A stretch of 64,000 bases of DNA from contig CAZXCU010000020.1 of assembly GCA_964639245.1 (NCBI GenBank), positions 1 through 64,000 of the forward strand. The letters are read 5' to 3'. The notes below the pieces were generated by a model. The model searched no databases. It worked only from the letters and a program-made list of their open reading frames with translations, and had not been told where the DNA came from. Shown here piece after piece: positions 51,536 through 60,527 of this stretch. Source of the DNA: SB15 sp964639245. Its GTDB lineage: Bacteria; Chloroflexota; Anaerolineae; Aggregatilineales; J027. Made by a program: the position numbers and the translations under genes. The stretch's first letter is position 1; the number at the start of each line of letters is the position of its first letter.

Positions 51536-52769
51536 AAAAAATTCACTGCCCGAACTGTTTACTGATTGGCGCGTGCTGTTGTATTTGTTTATCAGCCTGC
51601 GCATCGGGTTGTTAATCGTGTATCAGCCACAATTGTTAGCCACCAGCGATGCTGATTTACCACTTGTAGAGCGTGGATTAACGACTTTAGGCGATTACGC
51701 CGAGCATTACCAGATTTCCAGCCGTGTGGCCTCTGATAATTTGCCCTATAAAGATTACTGGGTCGAGTTTCCTCCGGTGTGGCCTGCCTTAACCGCGCTG
51801 CTCGCTACCCTGTTCAATAATTTTACCAATTGGGCGAGTGTCCTGTTTCTCCTGATGACCCTGTTTGACATCGGTAATCTTCTCTTAGTGCGGCAGCTTG
51901 GGGAAAAACTGCATGGTTCAGACACGGGAATTGCTTTGAGTTGGGTTTATGCCTTGCTGGTTACGCCGTTGGTCATGACCGCGTGGAATTTTGAAAGCAT
52001 CGTGATTTTTACGGTTTTGATGGGTTTTAGGTGGCTCATTCAGGCGAAAAATATCCCATCTGCGGCGGTGATTTCATTCGGAATTTTGACCAAATATATT
52101 TCGGTGCTGATTTTACCCGTCGTCTGGAAATTTTATCCGCGCTGTCAAGCAATAATTTTTAGTGCCTTCAGTTTAGGAATCGCGCTGGTTGTGCTAGGTG
52201 CTTTGCTAGCATGGGGCGGGGAAATAGCATGGACTTCTTTGACTGTTCAATTCAGCAAACCCTCCTATCAAACGGTATGGGCGCTGCTGGATGGCAACTA
52301 TCGGACGGGGAGTTTTCCCGGTGGGGAAGCGCGGTACGATGCAGAGGCGCAGATCGTGAGACAATGGGGAAATGAGGCTGTGATTCCGGCTTGGTTGCGT
52401 CTGATTCCCTTTGCAGCTTTCGGGTTATGGCTTTTTATGCGCCCTATGGCGGATAAAATTTCAACCCAGTTTGCGTTTTTGAGCATCACATTGGTGATTT
52501 TTATGCTGTGGAGTCATGGTTGGTCGCCGCAGTGGGTGGTAGTGCTGCTGCCCTTCATTTTACTCAATTTTCCCACCCGCATTGGCGTTCTGGGGGCGGT
52601 CACTTTGATGATAGGAACATTTATTGAGTATCCCCTTTTGTTTCGGTATGGGGCTGAATCGGGCAATCTCATCAGCGAAGCCTACCGCCTGCCTTTTGCG
52701 TTGATGATTGTGGCGCGTACCCTCTTTTTAGGGGGTTTTGCGGCTGCTTTGATGGGCAAACTCCAATGA
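51528..52769 (+). CDS. GT87-like membrane mannosyltransferase-type protein
   Basis: 413 residues with about 10 membrane helices. LPYKDYWVEFPPVWPAL is the DUF2029/GT87-type catalytic loop motif (PYRDFxVEYPP form) seen in polyprenol-phosphomannose-dependent transferases. The start is placed at GTG 51528, inside the end of the previous gene (8-nt overlap), with AAAGG 10 nt upstream; TTG 51510 is the alternative. The stop overlaps the next gene by 4 nt. Confidence 0.8.
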   Translation: MSKKNSLPELFTDWRVLLYLFISLRIGLLIVYQPQLLATSDADLPLVERGLTTLGDYAEHYQISSRVASDNLPYKDYWVEFPPVWPALTALLATLFNNFTNWASVLFLLMTLFDIGNLLLVRQLGEKLHGSDTGIALSWVYALLVTPLVMTAWNFESIVIFTVLMGFRWLIQAKNIPSAAVISFGILTKYISVLILPVVWKFYPRCQAIIFSAFSLGIALVVLGALLAWGGEIAWTSLTVQFSKPSYQTVWALLDGNYRTGSFPGGEARYDAEAQIVRQWGNEAVIPAWLRLIPFAAFGLWLFMRPMADKISTQFAFLSITLVIFMLWSHGWSPQWVVVLLPFILLNFPTRIGVLGAVTLMIGTFIEYPLLFRYGAESGNLISEAYRLPFALMIVARTLFLGGFAAALMGKLQ

Positions 52770-54298
52770 CCCGACGGGCTTATTTGACGCTGGCAGCTAT
52801 GGGGCTTGTGTTGAGCATCCTCATGATGGCGCTGCGCGAAACACCGGGTTACACCGATGCCTATTATTACTATAATGCGGGCGCGAAATTGGCGGATGGT
52901 GACGGTCTCACCGATGCGTATTTGTGGAACTATGTCAATGCACCCGACAACCTACCAACCGAAAGTCACCGCTATTGGATGCCGCTGGCTTCGCTTATCG
53001 CCGTGATTCCGATGGTTATTTTGGGGACGGAATTTTGGGTGGCGCAAGTCGCTTTTGTGCCGTTTTATATCGGGTTGGCCTGTGTGGGAATGTGGCTGGG
53101 CGCAAAATTCGGCAAAAAACGGCATGGCTGGCTTTCCGGGTTAAGTATTTTGTTCGGGGGATTGTATCTGCCTTTTTATTTAACCACCGATACGTTTGTT
53201 TTGTTCGGATTTTTAGGGTCAGTTGCCCTCATCAGCGTAGGTTTGGGACACGAGTCAGGCCATTGGCGCTGGTACGCGCTGGCGGGTATCTGCGGGGCGC
53301 TGGCACATTGGGCGCGGGCGGACGGCTTGTTGTTCGTTTTGGTAGGGCTGATTGTGATTGGGTGGCCTCGACCCCACTCTGTCAGCAGAGAGGCGGGCAA
53401 AAACAGCATCACGCTTATTTTCACCTATTTGATCACGATGTTGCCTTTATTTTTGCGGAATATGTCGGCGTTTGGTGCGCCCTTACCATCAGGCGGAGTC
53501 GGCACAATTTTCCTAAAAGGGTATAACGATTTATTTAGCTATCCTGCCAAATGGTCAGTGAACGAATTTTTGGATTGGGGTGCGGGCAATATTTTGCAAT
53601 CTCGCATGGATGGCATGACTGGGGCGTTGGCAACATGGCTAGCGGTGGAAGGCTTTGTTTTTTTGACACCTCTCGCCGCATGGACTCTCTGGAAACGCCG
53701 TTGTGAGGGATTTTTCGCTGGGATCATCTGGTATGCGATTGGCTTGCATCTGGCAATGTCGCTCGTTTTTACCTATCCCGGTATCCGTGGCGGGTTGTTT
53801 CATTCTTCCGCCGCCTTGTTACCCTTCTGGGTTGCTTTTGGCTTCATTGGCTTGGATGAGGCAATTACGGCATTGGGTAAATTCCGTAAATGGAAGAATA
53901 TTCGGCAAGCACAAACCGTTTTTGGCACAGCCGCCGTGCTGTTGCCGCTTGTCTTGGGTCTTTCAGCATGGAGTCAGCAGGCAGAAGGTTGGGAGAATAT
54001 TCCGAATTATGAGAATGTGGTTGAAAATTTGCCTCCCGATGCCCGCTTGATGGTGAATGACCCCGCCGAGTGGCATTATTATACAGGGCGAATCGGGGTG
54101 ACTTTGCCGGATGAATCGCTGGACACCGCTTATCAAATCGCGCAAAAATATTGTATTCAGTATTTAATTATTGATGAAAATGTAACCGATGCGTTTGTTC
54201 CGCTTTATGAAGGACGCATTGACCCGCCCGCCTTTTTAACCCGACTCCAGAGCGAAGGATTTCAGGTATATGAATTTGACCTCGACTGCACGCCGTGA
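52766..54298 (+). CDS. multi-span membrane protein, PMT/GT39-like
   Basis: 510 residues with about 11 membrane helices. The early loop ETPGYTDAYYYYNAGAKLAD has the acidic pair and aromatic cluster of GT39/PMT-type glycosyltransferases. The C-terminal soluble end (PPDARLMVNDPAEWHYYTG) is shared in style with the neighbouring GT-C proteins. ATGA overlap with the gene before and a 29-nt overlap with the next, so the series is one operon. Confidence 0.82.
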   Translation: MTRRAYLTLAAMGLVLSILMMALRETPGYTDAYYYYNAGAKLADGDGLTDAYLWNYVNAPDNLPTESHRYWMPLASLIAVIPMVILGTEFWVAQVAFVPFYIGLACVGMWLGAKFGKKRHGWLSGLSILFGGLYLPFYLTTDTFVLFGFLGSVALISVGLGHESGHWRWYALAGICGALAHWARADGLLFVLVGLIVIGWPRPHSVSREAGKNSITLIFTYLITMLPLFLRNMSAFGAPLPSGGVGTIFLKGYNDLFSYPAKWSVNEFLDWGAGNILQSRMDGMTGALATWLAVEGFVFLTPLAAWTLWKRRCEGFFAGIIWYAIGLHLAMSLVFTYPGIRGGLFHSSAALLPFWVAFGFIGLDEAITALGKFRKWKNIRQAQTVFGTAAVLLPLVLGLSAWSQQAEGWENIPNYENVVENLPPDARLMVNDPAEWHYYTGRIGVTLPDESLDTAYQIAQKYCIQYLIIDENVTDAFVPLYEGRIDPPAFLTRLQSEGFQVYEFDLDCTP

Positions 54299-55814
54299 TG
54301 GAGTGTTTTTAATCGCCGCATTGCTGGCAGTGCTGCTGTATGTGATTCTTGCCAGTGTGCGCCATGAAATAGGCTTTCCCTTAGACGATTCATGGATTCA
54401 TCAGGTGTATGCGCGGAATTTGGCTGAAAATGGCGAATGGGCGTTTGTGCCGGGTGAACCCAGTGCGGCTTCGACTGCCCCCCTCTATTCTGTCCTGCTC
54501 TCAATAGGCCATCTGCTGAATCTTGCGCCATTTTTCTGGGCGCATTTGTTGGGGATTCTGGCGCTGGCGATGGGTGCGGGTTTTGCTGCGAGAATTGGTG
54601 AACAGCTTTTCCCTGAGATGCGCTATGTGGGATGGGCAACGGGATTTTCGGTGCTGCTGGCGTGGCATATGGTCTGGGCAGCCGCTTCGGGCATGGAAAC
54701 GATGTTGTTTATGGCGCTCAGTCTGGCGTTAATTTATTTTGTCTTTCGAGAAATTGATGACAAATATACGACCCGTCCTCTATTGCAAGGTGCAGTAACC
54801 GGGTTCGTTGGCGGGTTGCTTTTTTTGACTCGTCCCGAAGGCATTGCGCTGGTGGGCTTGGCGGGACTGATGGGGTTGGTTACAACTGGAATGAAAAATC
54901 CACGCCGCTATATGCTTTGGGCCGGGAGCTTAAGTCTTGTTTGGCTCATGACGGTTGCGCCCTATGTGATTTTCAATTACGACCTGACTGGCGAATTATT
55001 ACCGAGTACCGCCGATGCAAAAATTGCCGAAAATGCGCCCGCCCGTGCCGATTCGCTTCCGACACGCTATGCTAACATGACCTTGCCACTTTCGCCCGGC
55101 GCACAATTGATGGGTTTACCCGGCATTGTGTGGGGGATCTGGCTGGTGATTCAAAAAATTCGTGCAGACTACAAATATGCTGTATTTTTGCTGCCCTTGA
55201 TTTGGACATTGGTTCATATTACCTTGTTTGTATTGCGACTGCCCGCCCCCTATCAACATGGGCGTTATGTGATGCCCGCATTGCCGCCACTTTTGCTGTA
55301 TATGGGTGGAGGGTTGCTCGATTTGGTCAATCGGTATCGCCTGACGATGTTGGGACGGGTACTGACACGCTCACTCGCCTTGGGAACAGCTCTTGCCCTG
55401 CCGAGTTTCTTATGGATTGGCGGGCAAGCCTACGCCAATGATGTGAGAATTATCAATACCGAAATGGTCGCTACGGCAAAATGGGTCAAAGCCAATATTC
55501 CCGCCGAAGACATTTTTGCTGTCCACGATATTGGCGCATTGGGATATTATGCCCCACGCCCGATGATTGATACCGCCGGATTGGTCACGCCGGAGATTGT
55601 GCCACTGCTGTTGCAAGGGGAAAAAATGATGAATTTCCTCTGCGAAAACAATGCAAAATGGTTGATGGTGCTGCCTGACCAGCGTTTTGTTCCCGCCAAT
55701 GACTCGCGTATTTCGCTGGTGTATGAATCCCCCTATGATTTTGCGAGTCAAGCAGGCGGTGAGGATAAAAAAATGCGGGTGTATCGCTTGAACTGCCCCC
55801 CTAACACGGACTAA
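54270..55814 (+). CDS. multi-span membrane protein, GT-C-like
   Basis: 514 residues with about 11 membrane helices. FPLDDSWIHQVYARNLAEN is the first loop with a DD pair, a GT-C catalytic hallmark; ASTAPLYSVLLS follows. The soluble C-terminal end contains FAVHDIGALGYYAPRPMIDT, a block often seen in such membrane transferases. It starts inside the end of the preceding gene. Last gene of the glycan series; a stem-loop follows. Confidence 0.8.
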   Translation: MNLTSTARRDGVFLIAALLAVLLYVILASVRHEIGFPLDDSWIHQVYARNLAENGEWAFVPGEPSAASTAPLYSVLLSIGHLLNLAPFFWAHLLGILALAMGAGFAARIGEQLFPEMRYVGWATGFSVLLAWHMVWAAASGMETMLFMALSLALIYFVFREIDDKYTTRPLLQGAVTGFVGGLLFLTRPEGIALVGLAGLMGLVTTGMKNPRRYMLWAGSLSLVWLMTVAPYVIFNYDLTGELLPSTADAKIAENAPARADSLPTRYANMTLPLSPGAQLMGLPGIVWGIWLVIQKIRADYKYAVFLLPLIWTLVHITLFVLRLPAPYQHGRYVMPALPPLLLYMGGGLLDLVNRYRLTMLGRVLTRSLALGTALALPSFLWIGGQAYANDVRIINTEMVATAKWVKANIPAEDIFAVHDIGALGYYAPRPMIDTAGLVTPEIVPLLLQGEKMMNFLCENNAKWLMVLPDQRFVPANDSRISLVYESPYDFASQAGGEDKKMRVYRLNCPPNTD

Positions 55815-55842
55815 CTTTTTCGCACAATACATCCTCTCATCA

Positions 55843-55864
55843 TGGATTGGTTGCTGCCAATCCA
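55843..55864. other. hairpin after the glycan gene series
   Basis: A perfect 8-bp stem (55843-55850 with 55857-55864) with a 6-nt loop, 28 nt after the last GT-C gene. No T tract follows, so its terminator role is uncertain. Confidence 0.4.
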
Positions 55865-55950
55865 CTTCAACAAACTTGCTTTATTTCCTAGCCCAAACGG
55901 TGTGTTTTTACGCTGACAATGCTGCTGGCTTGGAGTAAGTCATGAAATTT

Positions 55951-55978
55951 TTGCACTTGTTTGATATTTGTGTATAAT
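55951..55978 (+). promoter_or_regulatory. promoter of the carotenoid operon
   Basis: TTGCAC (55951-55956) and TATAAT (55973-55978) with a 16-nt spacer, in an AT-rich region about 96 nt before the crtB start codon. Confidence 0.75.
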
Positions 55979-55998
55979 TTGTACAATATTTGCAGATT
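55966..55998. promoter_or_regulatory. candidate CarH/LitR-type operator: three 11-bp direct repeats
   Basis: Three contiguous 11-bp units, beginning at 55966, 55977 and 55988, each read ATTTG then T/T/C, with A at position 9. On the opposite strand the first two fit nnTnnACAnnn, the consensus I recall for the B12-dependent light repressor CarH. A weaker unit lies in phase at 55955. The array covers the -10 box, where a bound repressor would block transcription of crtB. Confidence 0.5.
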
Positions 55999-56035
55999 CT
56001 CAAGAGAAATATAATTAAGATATAAACTTGAGAAT
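55996..56035. promoter_or_regulatory. inverted repeat in the crtB leader
   Basis: ATTCTCAAG (55996-56004) and CTTGAGAAT (56027-56035) form a perfect 9-bp dyad separated by 22 nt, between the promoter and crtB. It may be a second regulator site or an mRNA hairpin. Confidence 0.4.
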
Positions 56036-56073
56036 ATTAAATCGAACATTGTTTGCAATTGGGAGAAGAGATT

Positions 56074-57030
56074 ATGGCCTTAGAAACATGGGAAATCCCA
56101 CTCATTAAGCTGGCAAGTCAAGCGCTCTATTCTCACCGCCCTGCTGCCAACCATCACCATGATGCACCATCATCTTTGGAACAGGCTTATCTTCTCTGCA
56201 AACAGATAACCCAAGACCACAGTAAATCTTTCTACATGGCTTCGCGTTTTATCTCGCTAGAAAATCGTCCCGCAATTTGGGCGCTGTATGCTTTTTGTCG
56301 AACGGTGGACGACCTTGTAGATTACCCATCCGTTGAGGCTGAGGAGCAGCTAGCGCAATGGGTGCATTACACGCTTCATGGACATCCCCCCCACGGACAT
56401 TTACTGGCAACGGCATGGTGCAAGACCTTGGCGCATTATCATATCCCCAAAGAATATGCCCTGTGTCTGATTGAGGGCGTACTCCGCGACCTGAAGCAAC
56501 AACGGTATGAAACATTTGATGAACTCACGACCTATTGTTATGGCGTAGCGTCAACAGTCGGGTTGATGGCAATGCACATTGTCGGTTTTCAGAGTCAGGC
56601 AGCCGTTCCCTATGCCATCAAACTGGGCGTAGCGCTTCAGTTAACCAACATCCTGCGCGATGTGGCGGAAGATTGGGAACGCGGGCGGGTTTATTTACCC
56701 CAAGCGGAATTGGCAGCGTTTGGATTATCTGAAAAAGACCTTGAACGCGGCTGTGTAGATGACCGTTGGCGGGCTTTTATGAAATTTCAAATTGAACGCA
56801 CGCGGCGGTTGTATGCCGATTCGCTGCCGGGAATTGCGCTGTTGTCTCCGGGTGGGCGCTTTGCCATTGCTGCTGCGGCCCGGTTTTATCAAGCTATTTT
56901 AGATGACATCGAACAACACGATTATGATGTATTTACCCGCCGCGCCCATGTCAATAAGTGGAGCAAAATCCGTCAAATTCCTTTCATCTGGCTGCAAACA
57001 ACACAATTTCACACGTTTTTTCAACACTAA
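56074..57030 (+). CDS. crtB: phytoene synthase
   Basis: 318 residues, a trans-isoprenyl diphosphate synthase-fold enzyme that condenses two geranylgeranyl diphosphates to phytoene. Both metal-binding aspartate motifs are present: RTVDDLVDYP (first) and RDVAEDWERGRVYLP (second), with SKSFYMASRF near the N-terminus. The ATG at 56074 is preferred, with GGGAG 9 nt upstream, over an in-frame TTG at 56053. First gene of the carotenoid operon, 12 nt before crtI. Squalene or diapophytoene synthase is less likely given the carotenoid oxygenase downstream. Confidence 0.93.
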   Translation: MALETWEIPLIKLASQALYSHRPAANHHHDAPSSLEQAYLLCKQITQDHSKSFYMASRFISLENRPAIWALYAFCRTVDDLVDYPSVEAEEQLAQWVHYTLHGHPPHGHLLATAWCKTLAHYHIPKEYALCLIEGVLRDLKQQRYETFDELTTYCYGVASTVGLMAMHIVGFQSQAAVPYAIKLGVALQLTNILRDVAEDWERGRVYLPQAELAAFGLSEKDLERGCVDDRWRAFMKFQIERTRRLYADSLPGIALLSPGGRFAIAAAARFYQAILDDIEQHDYDVFTRRAHVNKWSKIRQIPFIWLQTTQFHTFFQH

Positions 57031-57042
57031 CAGGATAGAATG

Positions 57043-58518
57043 ATGCCCAAAAGAATAGTCGTTATCGGAAGTGGATTCGGGGGATTAGGCGCGGCTGCAC
57101 GTTTGGCTGCCAAAGGTCATGATGTCCATTTATTTGAGAAACGTGACCAGCTAGGGGGACGGGCTTACCAGTATGAAATCAATGGTTTCAAATTTGATGG
57201 TGGGCCAACGGTTATTACTGCGCCCTACATTTTTGATGAAATTTTTCAGGCTGCCAATAAAAAACGCGAGGACTATTTCAAATTAGTACCGCTTGATCCG
57301 TTTTATCGTATTTTTGACCATGAAAATCGCTGTTTTGATTACCGCCATCAGCTCAAGGATATGCTTGAGCAAATTCAAAAATTGAATCCCGCTGATGTCG
57401 ATGGCTACCAGCGTTTTGTCAAGCAGACGGAAAAGATTTTTACTACTTTTCACCCCCTGACCGACCAACCTTTTTTAACCCTGCCGGATATGCTCAAAAT
57501 CATGCCAGACATGATTCGGTTGCAGGCATTTTGGGGAACCCACAGTTTTGTATCTCGCTACATCAAACATCCCTTTTTACGGCGTGTTTTTTCATTTCAC
57601 CCGCTTTTGGTGGGCGGAAACCCCTTTGATACCCCTTCCATCTATACGCTCATCGTTCAATTTGAAAAAGAATGGGGAGTTCATTACGCCATCGGGGGGA
57701 CAGGCGCAATCGTCGAAGGCTTAGGGCGTTTATTTACCGATATTGGTGGCACAATTCATCTCAATACTGAAGTGAAAGAAATTATCATCAAAAATCGTCG
57801 TGCAGTGGGGGTGCGATTAGCCGACGGAACAGAAGTCCCCGCCGATGAGGTTGTCTGTAACGGCGATGTTGCATTTGCTTATCGACATCTGATTCCAGAA
57901 GAACACCGCCGCAAGTATACCAATCGGCGCATTGACCGCATGGCCTATAGCATGTCACTGGTGGTCATTTATTTTGGGACAAAACGGCGTTATCTGGATA
58001 GCCGCCTTGACCACCACAACATCATCTTGAATGAGCGTTATCGTGGTTTGTTGAGGGACATTTTTAATAAACACCGCCTGACGGACGATTTTTCGCTCTA
58101 TTTGCACATGCCCACGAAAACCGATCCGACAATTGCGCCTGAGGGGTGCGAGTCGTTTTATGTGCTTGCGCCTGTTCCGCATCTCGATTCGGGTACAGAT
58201 TGGACACAGGCTATTCGCCCTTTCCGCGATAAAGTCATGCAATTTCTGGAAGATCATTATTTGCCCGATTTACAGTCCAATATCATTGCCGAACATAGTA
58301 TTGACCCCCTCCATTTCCAAAATACCCTGAATAGTTACAAAGGGGCGGCTTTTTCGGTGAAACCGAGTTTGTTACAATCGGCGTGGTTTAGGCCACATAA
58401 CCGTTCAGAGGAATTTGCCAACCTCTATTTTGTGGGGGCGGGAACGCATCCGGGTGCAGGTGTGCCGGCGGTTCTCTCCTCTGGAAAAATCGCTGCCGAA
58501 CTTATTGACCCTAGTTAG
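57043..58518 (+). CDS. crtI: phytoene desaturase (CrtI type)
   Basis: 491 residues. The N-terminal FAD-binding motif VIGSGFGGLGAAARLA and LGGRAYQYEINGFKFDGGP are characteristic of CrtI-like carotenoid oxidoreductases, as is the end YFVGAGTHPGAGVPAVLSSG. Introduces double bonds into phytoene, giving neurosporene or lycopene; membrane-associated, FAD-dependent. The ATG 57043 has AGGA 7 nt upstream; the ATG 57040 just before it is closer to the site. The number of desaturations cannot be read from sequence. Confidence 0.93.
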   Translation: MPKRIVVIGSGFGGLGAAARLAAKGHDVHLFEKRDQLGGRAYQYEINGFKFDGGPTVITAPYIFDEIFQAANKKREDYFKLVPLDPFYRIFDHENRCFDYRHQLKDMLEQIQKLNPADVDGYQRFVKQTEKIFTTFHPLTDQPFLTLPDMLKIMPDMIRLQAFWGTHSFVSRYIKHPFLRRVFSFHPLLVGGNPFDTPSIYTLIVQFEKEWGVHYAIGGTGAIVEGLGRLFTDIGGTIHLNTEVKEIIIKNRRAVGVRLADGTEVPADEVVCNGDVAFAYRHLIPEEHRRKYTNRRIDRMAYSMSLVVIYFGTKRRYLDSRLDHHNIILNERYRGLLRDIFNKHRLTDDFSLYLHMPTKTDPTIAPEGCESFYVLAPVPHLDSGTDWTQAIRPFRDKVMQFLEDHYLPDLQSNIIAEHSIDPLHFQNTLNSYKGAAFSVKPSLLQSAWFRPHNRSEEFANLYFVGAGTHPGAGVPAVLSSGKIAAELIDPS

Positions 58519-58529
58519 GAAAAGTCCTG

Positions 58530-59954
58530 ATGTACGATGCAGCTCTGTTGGGATTAGGCACAACTGAACATGAAATAGCGATTGAAAATTTGCCGGTTCA
58601 GGGGCAAATTCCGACTTGGCTGTCAGGCACACTCATCCGCAATGGCCCCGGCGCTTTTCAAATAGGGCAGCAGCACTATCGGCATTGGTTCGATGGGTTG
58701 GCAATGCTGCATCGTTTTGTCTTTCAAGGGGGGCAGGTTTCCTATGCCAATAAATTCATTCAGGGCAAGGCGTATCAAAGCGCCTGCGAAGCCAATCAAA
58801 TTACCTATTCGGAATTTGCGACTGACCCCTGCCGTTCACTCTTTAGCCGTGTGATGGCAGTTTTTTCGCCACAAATTACGGACAGTGCCAAAGTCAACAT
58901 CGGTAAATTAGCCGAACGCTATATCGCTTTGTGTGAAACCCCGATTCAAATTGAATTTGACCCTCAAACATTAGAAACCGTAGGGGTTTTCAATTATGAG
59001 CAGGGGAATGTGGGGCAGATGACCACCGCCCACCCGCATTTTGATGAAGATTCTGTTTATAATGTGGTCACACGCTTCAATCGTGTCAGCCAATACCGTG
59101 TCTATGAAATGCGTGCCGGAGGACACCCGCATCAGATTGCGGCTGTACCTGTACAGATGCCCGCTTATATGCACAGTTTTGGGATGAGTCAAAATTACAT
59201 TATCATCACAGAATTTCCTTTGGTGGTTCATTCCCTCAGTTTGCTGTTATGGCTAAAACCTTTCATTGAAAATTACCAATGGAAGCCCCGTCGGGGAACC
59301 CCTTTTTATGTGATTCATCGGCATACAGGCGAATTGGTCGGGCGTTATGAAAGCGATGCGTTTTTTGCCTTTCACCATGTGAATGCGTTTGAGGTAGGTG
59401 ATGAATTGGTCGTGGATATTGATGCTTATGAAGATGCGAGCATCATTCAGTCTTATTATCTCAATCGCCTTCAGGATGCAGCTAATGAACTGCCCTTTGG
59501 AAATTTACGGCGCTATCGGATTCCCTTAAAACAGAAAAAAGGCTACCTTACCTACGAAGTCCTCTCGGACACCTGCATTGAACTTCCACGCATTGATTAT
59601 GCACGGGTCAATATGGTCAAAGATTATCGTTATGTGTATGGCATTGGTCTCCGTCATCGGCAAGGTTTTTACAATCAACTGGTGAAAATTGACCTTAAAA
59701 CCGGCAGCACCCTCACTTGGTCAGAAACAGACTGCTATCCGGGAGAGGGAGTGTTTGTCGCTGCACCTGCTCCTAAAACCGAAGATGATGGGGTCATCCT
59801 GTCGGTGGTCTTAGATGCAGTGAAAAGAACCTCTTTTTTGCTTGTGCTGGATGCACCCTCTTTGACAGAAATTGGACGGGCAGAAATCCCTCAGCCTGTG
59901 CTGTTTGGTTATCACGGGGAATTTTTCAATACGCCTGCGTCTGTCACGCCCTGA
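58530..59954 (+). CDS. carotenoid cleavage oxygenase
   Basis: 474 residues, a seven-blade propeller Fe(II) dioxygenase of the RPE65/CCD family. The four iron-binding histidines are visible: TTAHPHFD, YMHSFGMS, FHHVNAFE and GYHGEFF near the C-terminus. The N-terminal LSGTLIRNGPGAF is also conserved. It splits a carotenoid into apocarotenoids or retinal. No rhodopsin or lycopene cyclase gene lies in the window, so the product is not settled. It is 11 nt after crtI, clearly in the operon. Confidence 0.92.
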   Translation: MYDAALLGLGTTEHEIAIENLPVQGQIPTWLSGTLIRNGPGAFQIGQQHYRHWFDGLAMLHRFVFQGGQVSYANKFIQGKAYQSACEANQITYSEFATDPCRSLFSRVMAVFSPQITDSAKVNIGKLAERYIALCETPIQIEFDPQTLETVGVFNYEQGNVGQMTTAHPHFDEDSVYNVVTRFNRVSQYRVYEMRAGGHPHQIAAVPVQMPAYMHSFGMSQNYIIITEFPLVVHSLSLLLWLKPFIENYQWKPRRGTPFYVIHRHTGELVGRYESDAFFAFHHVNAFEVGDELVVDIDAYEDASIIQSYYLNRLQDAANELPFGNLRRYRIPLKQKKGYLTYEVLSDTCIELPRIDYARVNMVKDYRYVYGIGLRHRQGFYNQLVKIDLKTGSTLTWSETDCYPGEGVFVAAPAPKTEDDGVILSVVLDAVKRTSFLLVLDAPSLTEIGRAEIPQPVLFGYHGEFFNTPASVTP

Positions 59955-59962
59955 AAATACCA

Positions 59963-59990
59963 TTGACAGCCGATTTTTGCTGTTTATAAT
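59963..59990 (+). promoter_or_regulatory. consensus promoter of the tRNA gene
   Basis: TTGACA (59963-59968) and TATAAT (59985-59990), both perfect, 16 nt apart, starting 8 nt after the carotenoid oxygenase stop and 13 nt before the tRNA. Confidence 0.88.
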
Positions 59991-60003
59991 GGTAAAAAGA
60001 TAG

Positions 60004-60075
60004 GCCGATGTAGCTCAACGGCAGAGCAGACGAATCATAATCGTCGGGTTACTGGTTCAAATCCGGTCATCGGCA
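60004..60075 (+). tRNA. tRNA with CAU anticodon (elongator Met, or Ile2 if lysidine-modified)
   Basis: A 72-nt cloverleaf: 7-bp acceptor stem (GCCGATG/CATCGGC), D arm GCTC/GAGC, anticodon stem GACGA/TCGTC with loop ATCATAA, 5-nt variable loop, T arm ACTGG/CCGGT with loop TTCAAAT, and discriminator A. The CCA end is not encoded. A G1-C72 pair and no GGG/CCC anticodon stem rule out initiator tRNA. The anticodon arm looks somewhat like Ile2 (TilS-type) tRNAs, so Ile2 is a real alternative to elongator Met. Confidence 0.95.
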
Positions 60076-60081
60076 CACACA

Positions 60082-60108
60082 AAAGCCCACTTCTGAGTGG
60101 GTTTTTTT
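60082..60108 (+). terminator. tRNA gene terminator
   Basis: A 6-bp perfect stem CCCACT/AGTGGG (60086-60091 with 60096-60101), extendable by A-T pairs, TCTG loop, and T7. Confidence 0.88.
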
Positions 60109-60125
60109 CATGATGGGATTTTGCC

Positions 60126-60527
60126 ATGTACACCCTTGAAGACTTCCACCAAGAGTTTCCCGATGACAAAGCCTGCCTTGAGTGGTTAAAAAATTATCGC
60201 TGGCCTGACGGGATTTTCTGTGAAACATGCCAAAAGGTTACAAAGCATCACCTTCTCAAAAATAACAGGTCATATGGCTGTCAATACTGTGGTAATCAAG
60301 TTTACCCTACTGCGAATACTATGTTTCATAAGTCTGCAACACCGCTTAAAAAATGGTTTTTGGTTATTTATCTTATGGTTGAATCAGATGGCAACCATCC
60401 TATAAGAGAACTCGGTTATAAGCTGAACTTGAGCTATAGAACTGCATGGCGAATGAAAAAGTTAATTGTCACTCGCCTTAACGCTGGCGAAAAATTCTTT
60501 ATGGCAGACAAAAAACTTACGGATTAA
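60126..60527 (+). pseudogene. truncated IS1595-type transposase N-terminus
   Basis: 133 residues covering only the zinc ribbon (FCETCQKV and YGCQYCGNQVYPTA) and the following helical region (TPLKKWFLVIYLMVESDG, then LNLSYRTAWRMKK) of IS1595-family transposases. The catalytic DDE domain of about 150-200 residues is absent; the frame stops 11 nt inside the convergent RhuM gene. AT-richer than its flanks. Either a remnant cut by a deletion, or a small single-domain protein; the first seems more likely. No inverted repeats were identified at its ends. Confidence 0.7.

Noticed and set aside
55979..55986. Reading the TTGTACAA palindrome alone as the regulator site
   Set aside because: It is embedded in a longer phased direct-repeat array, which explains more of the sequence than the palindrome alone.
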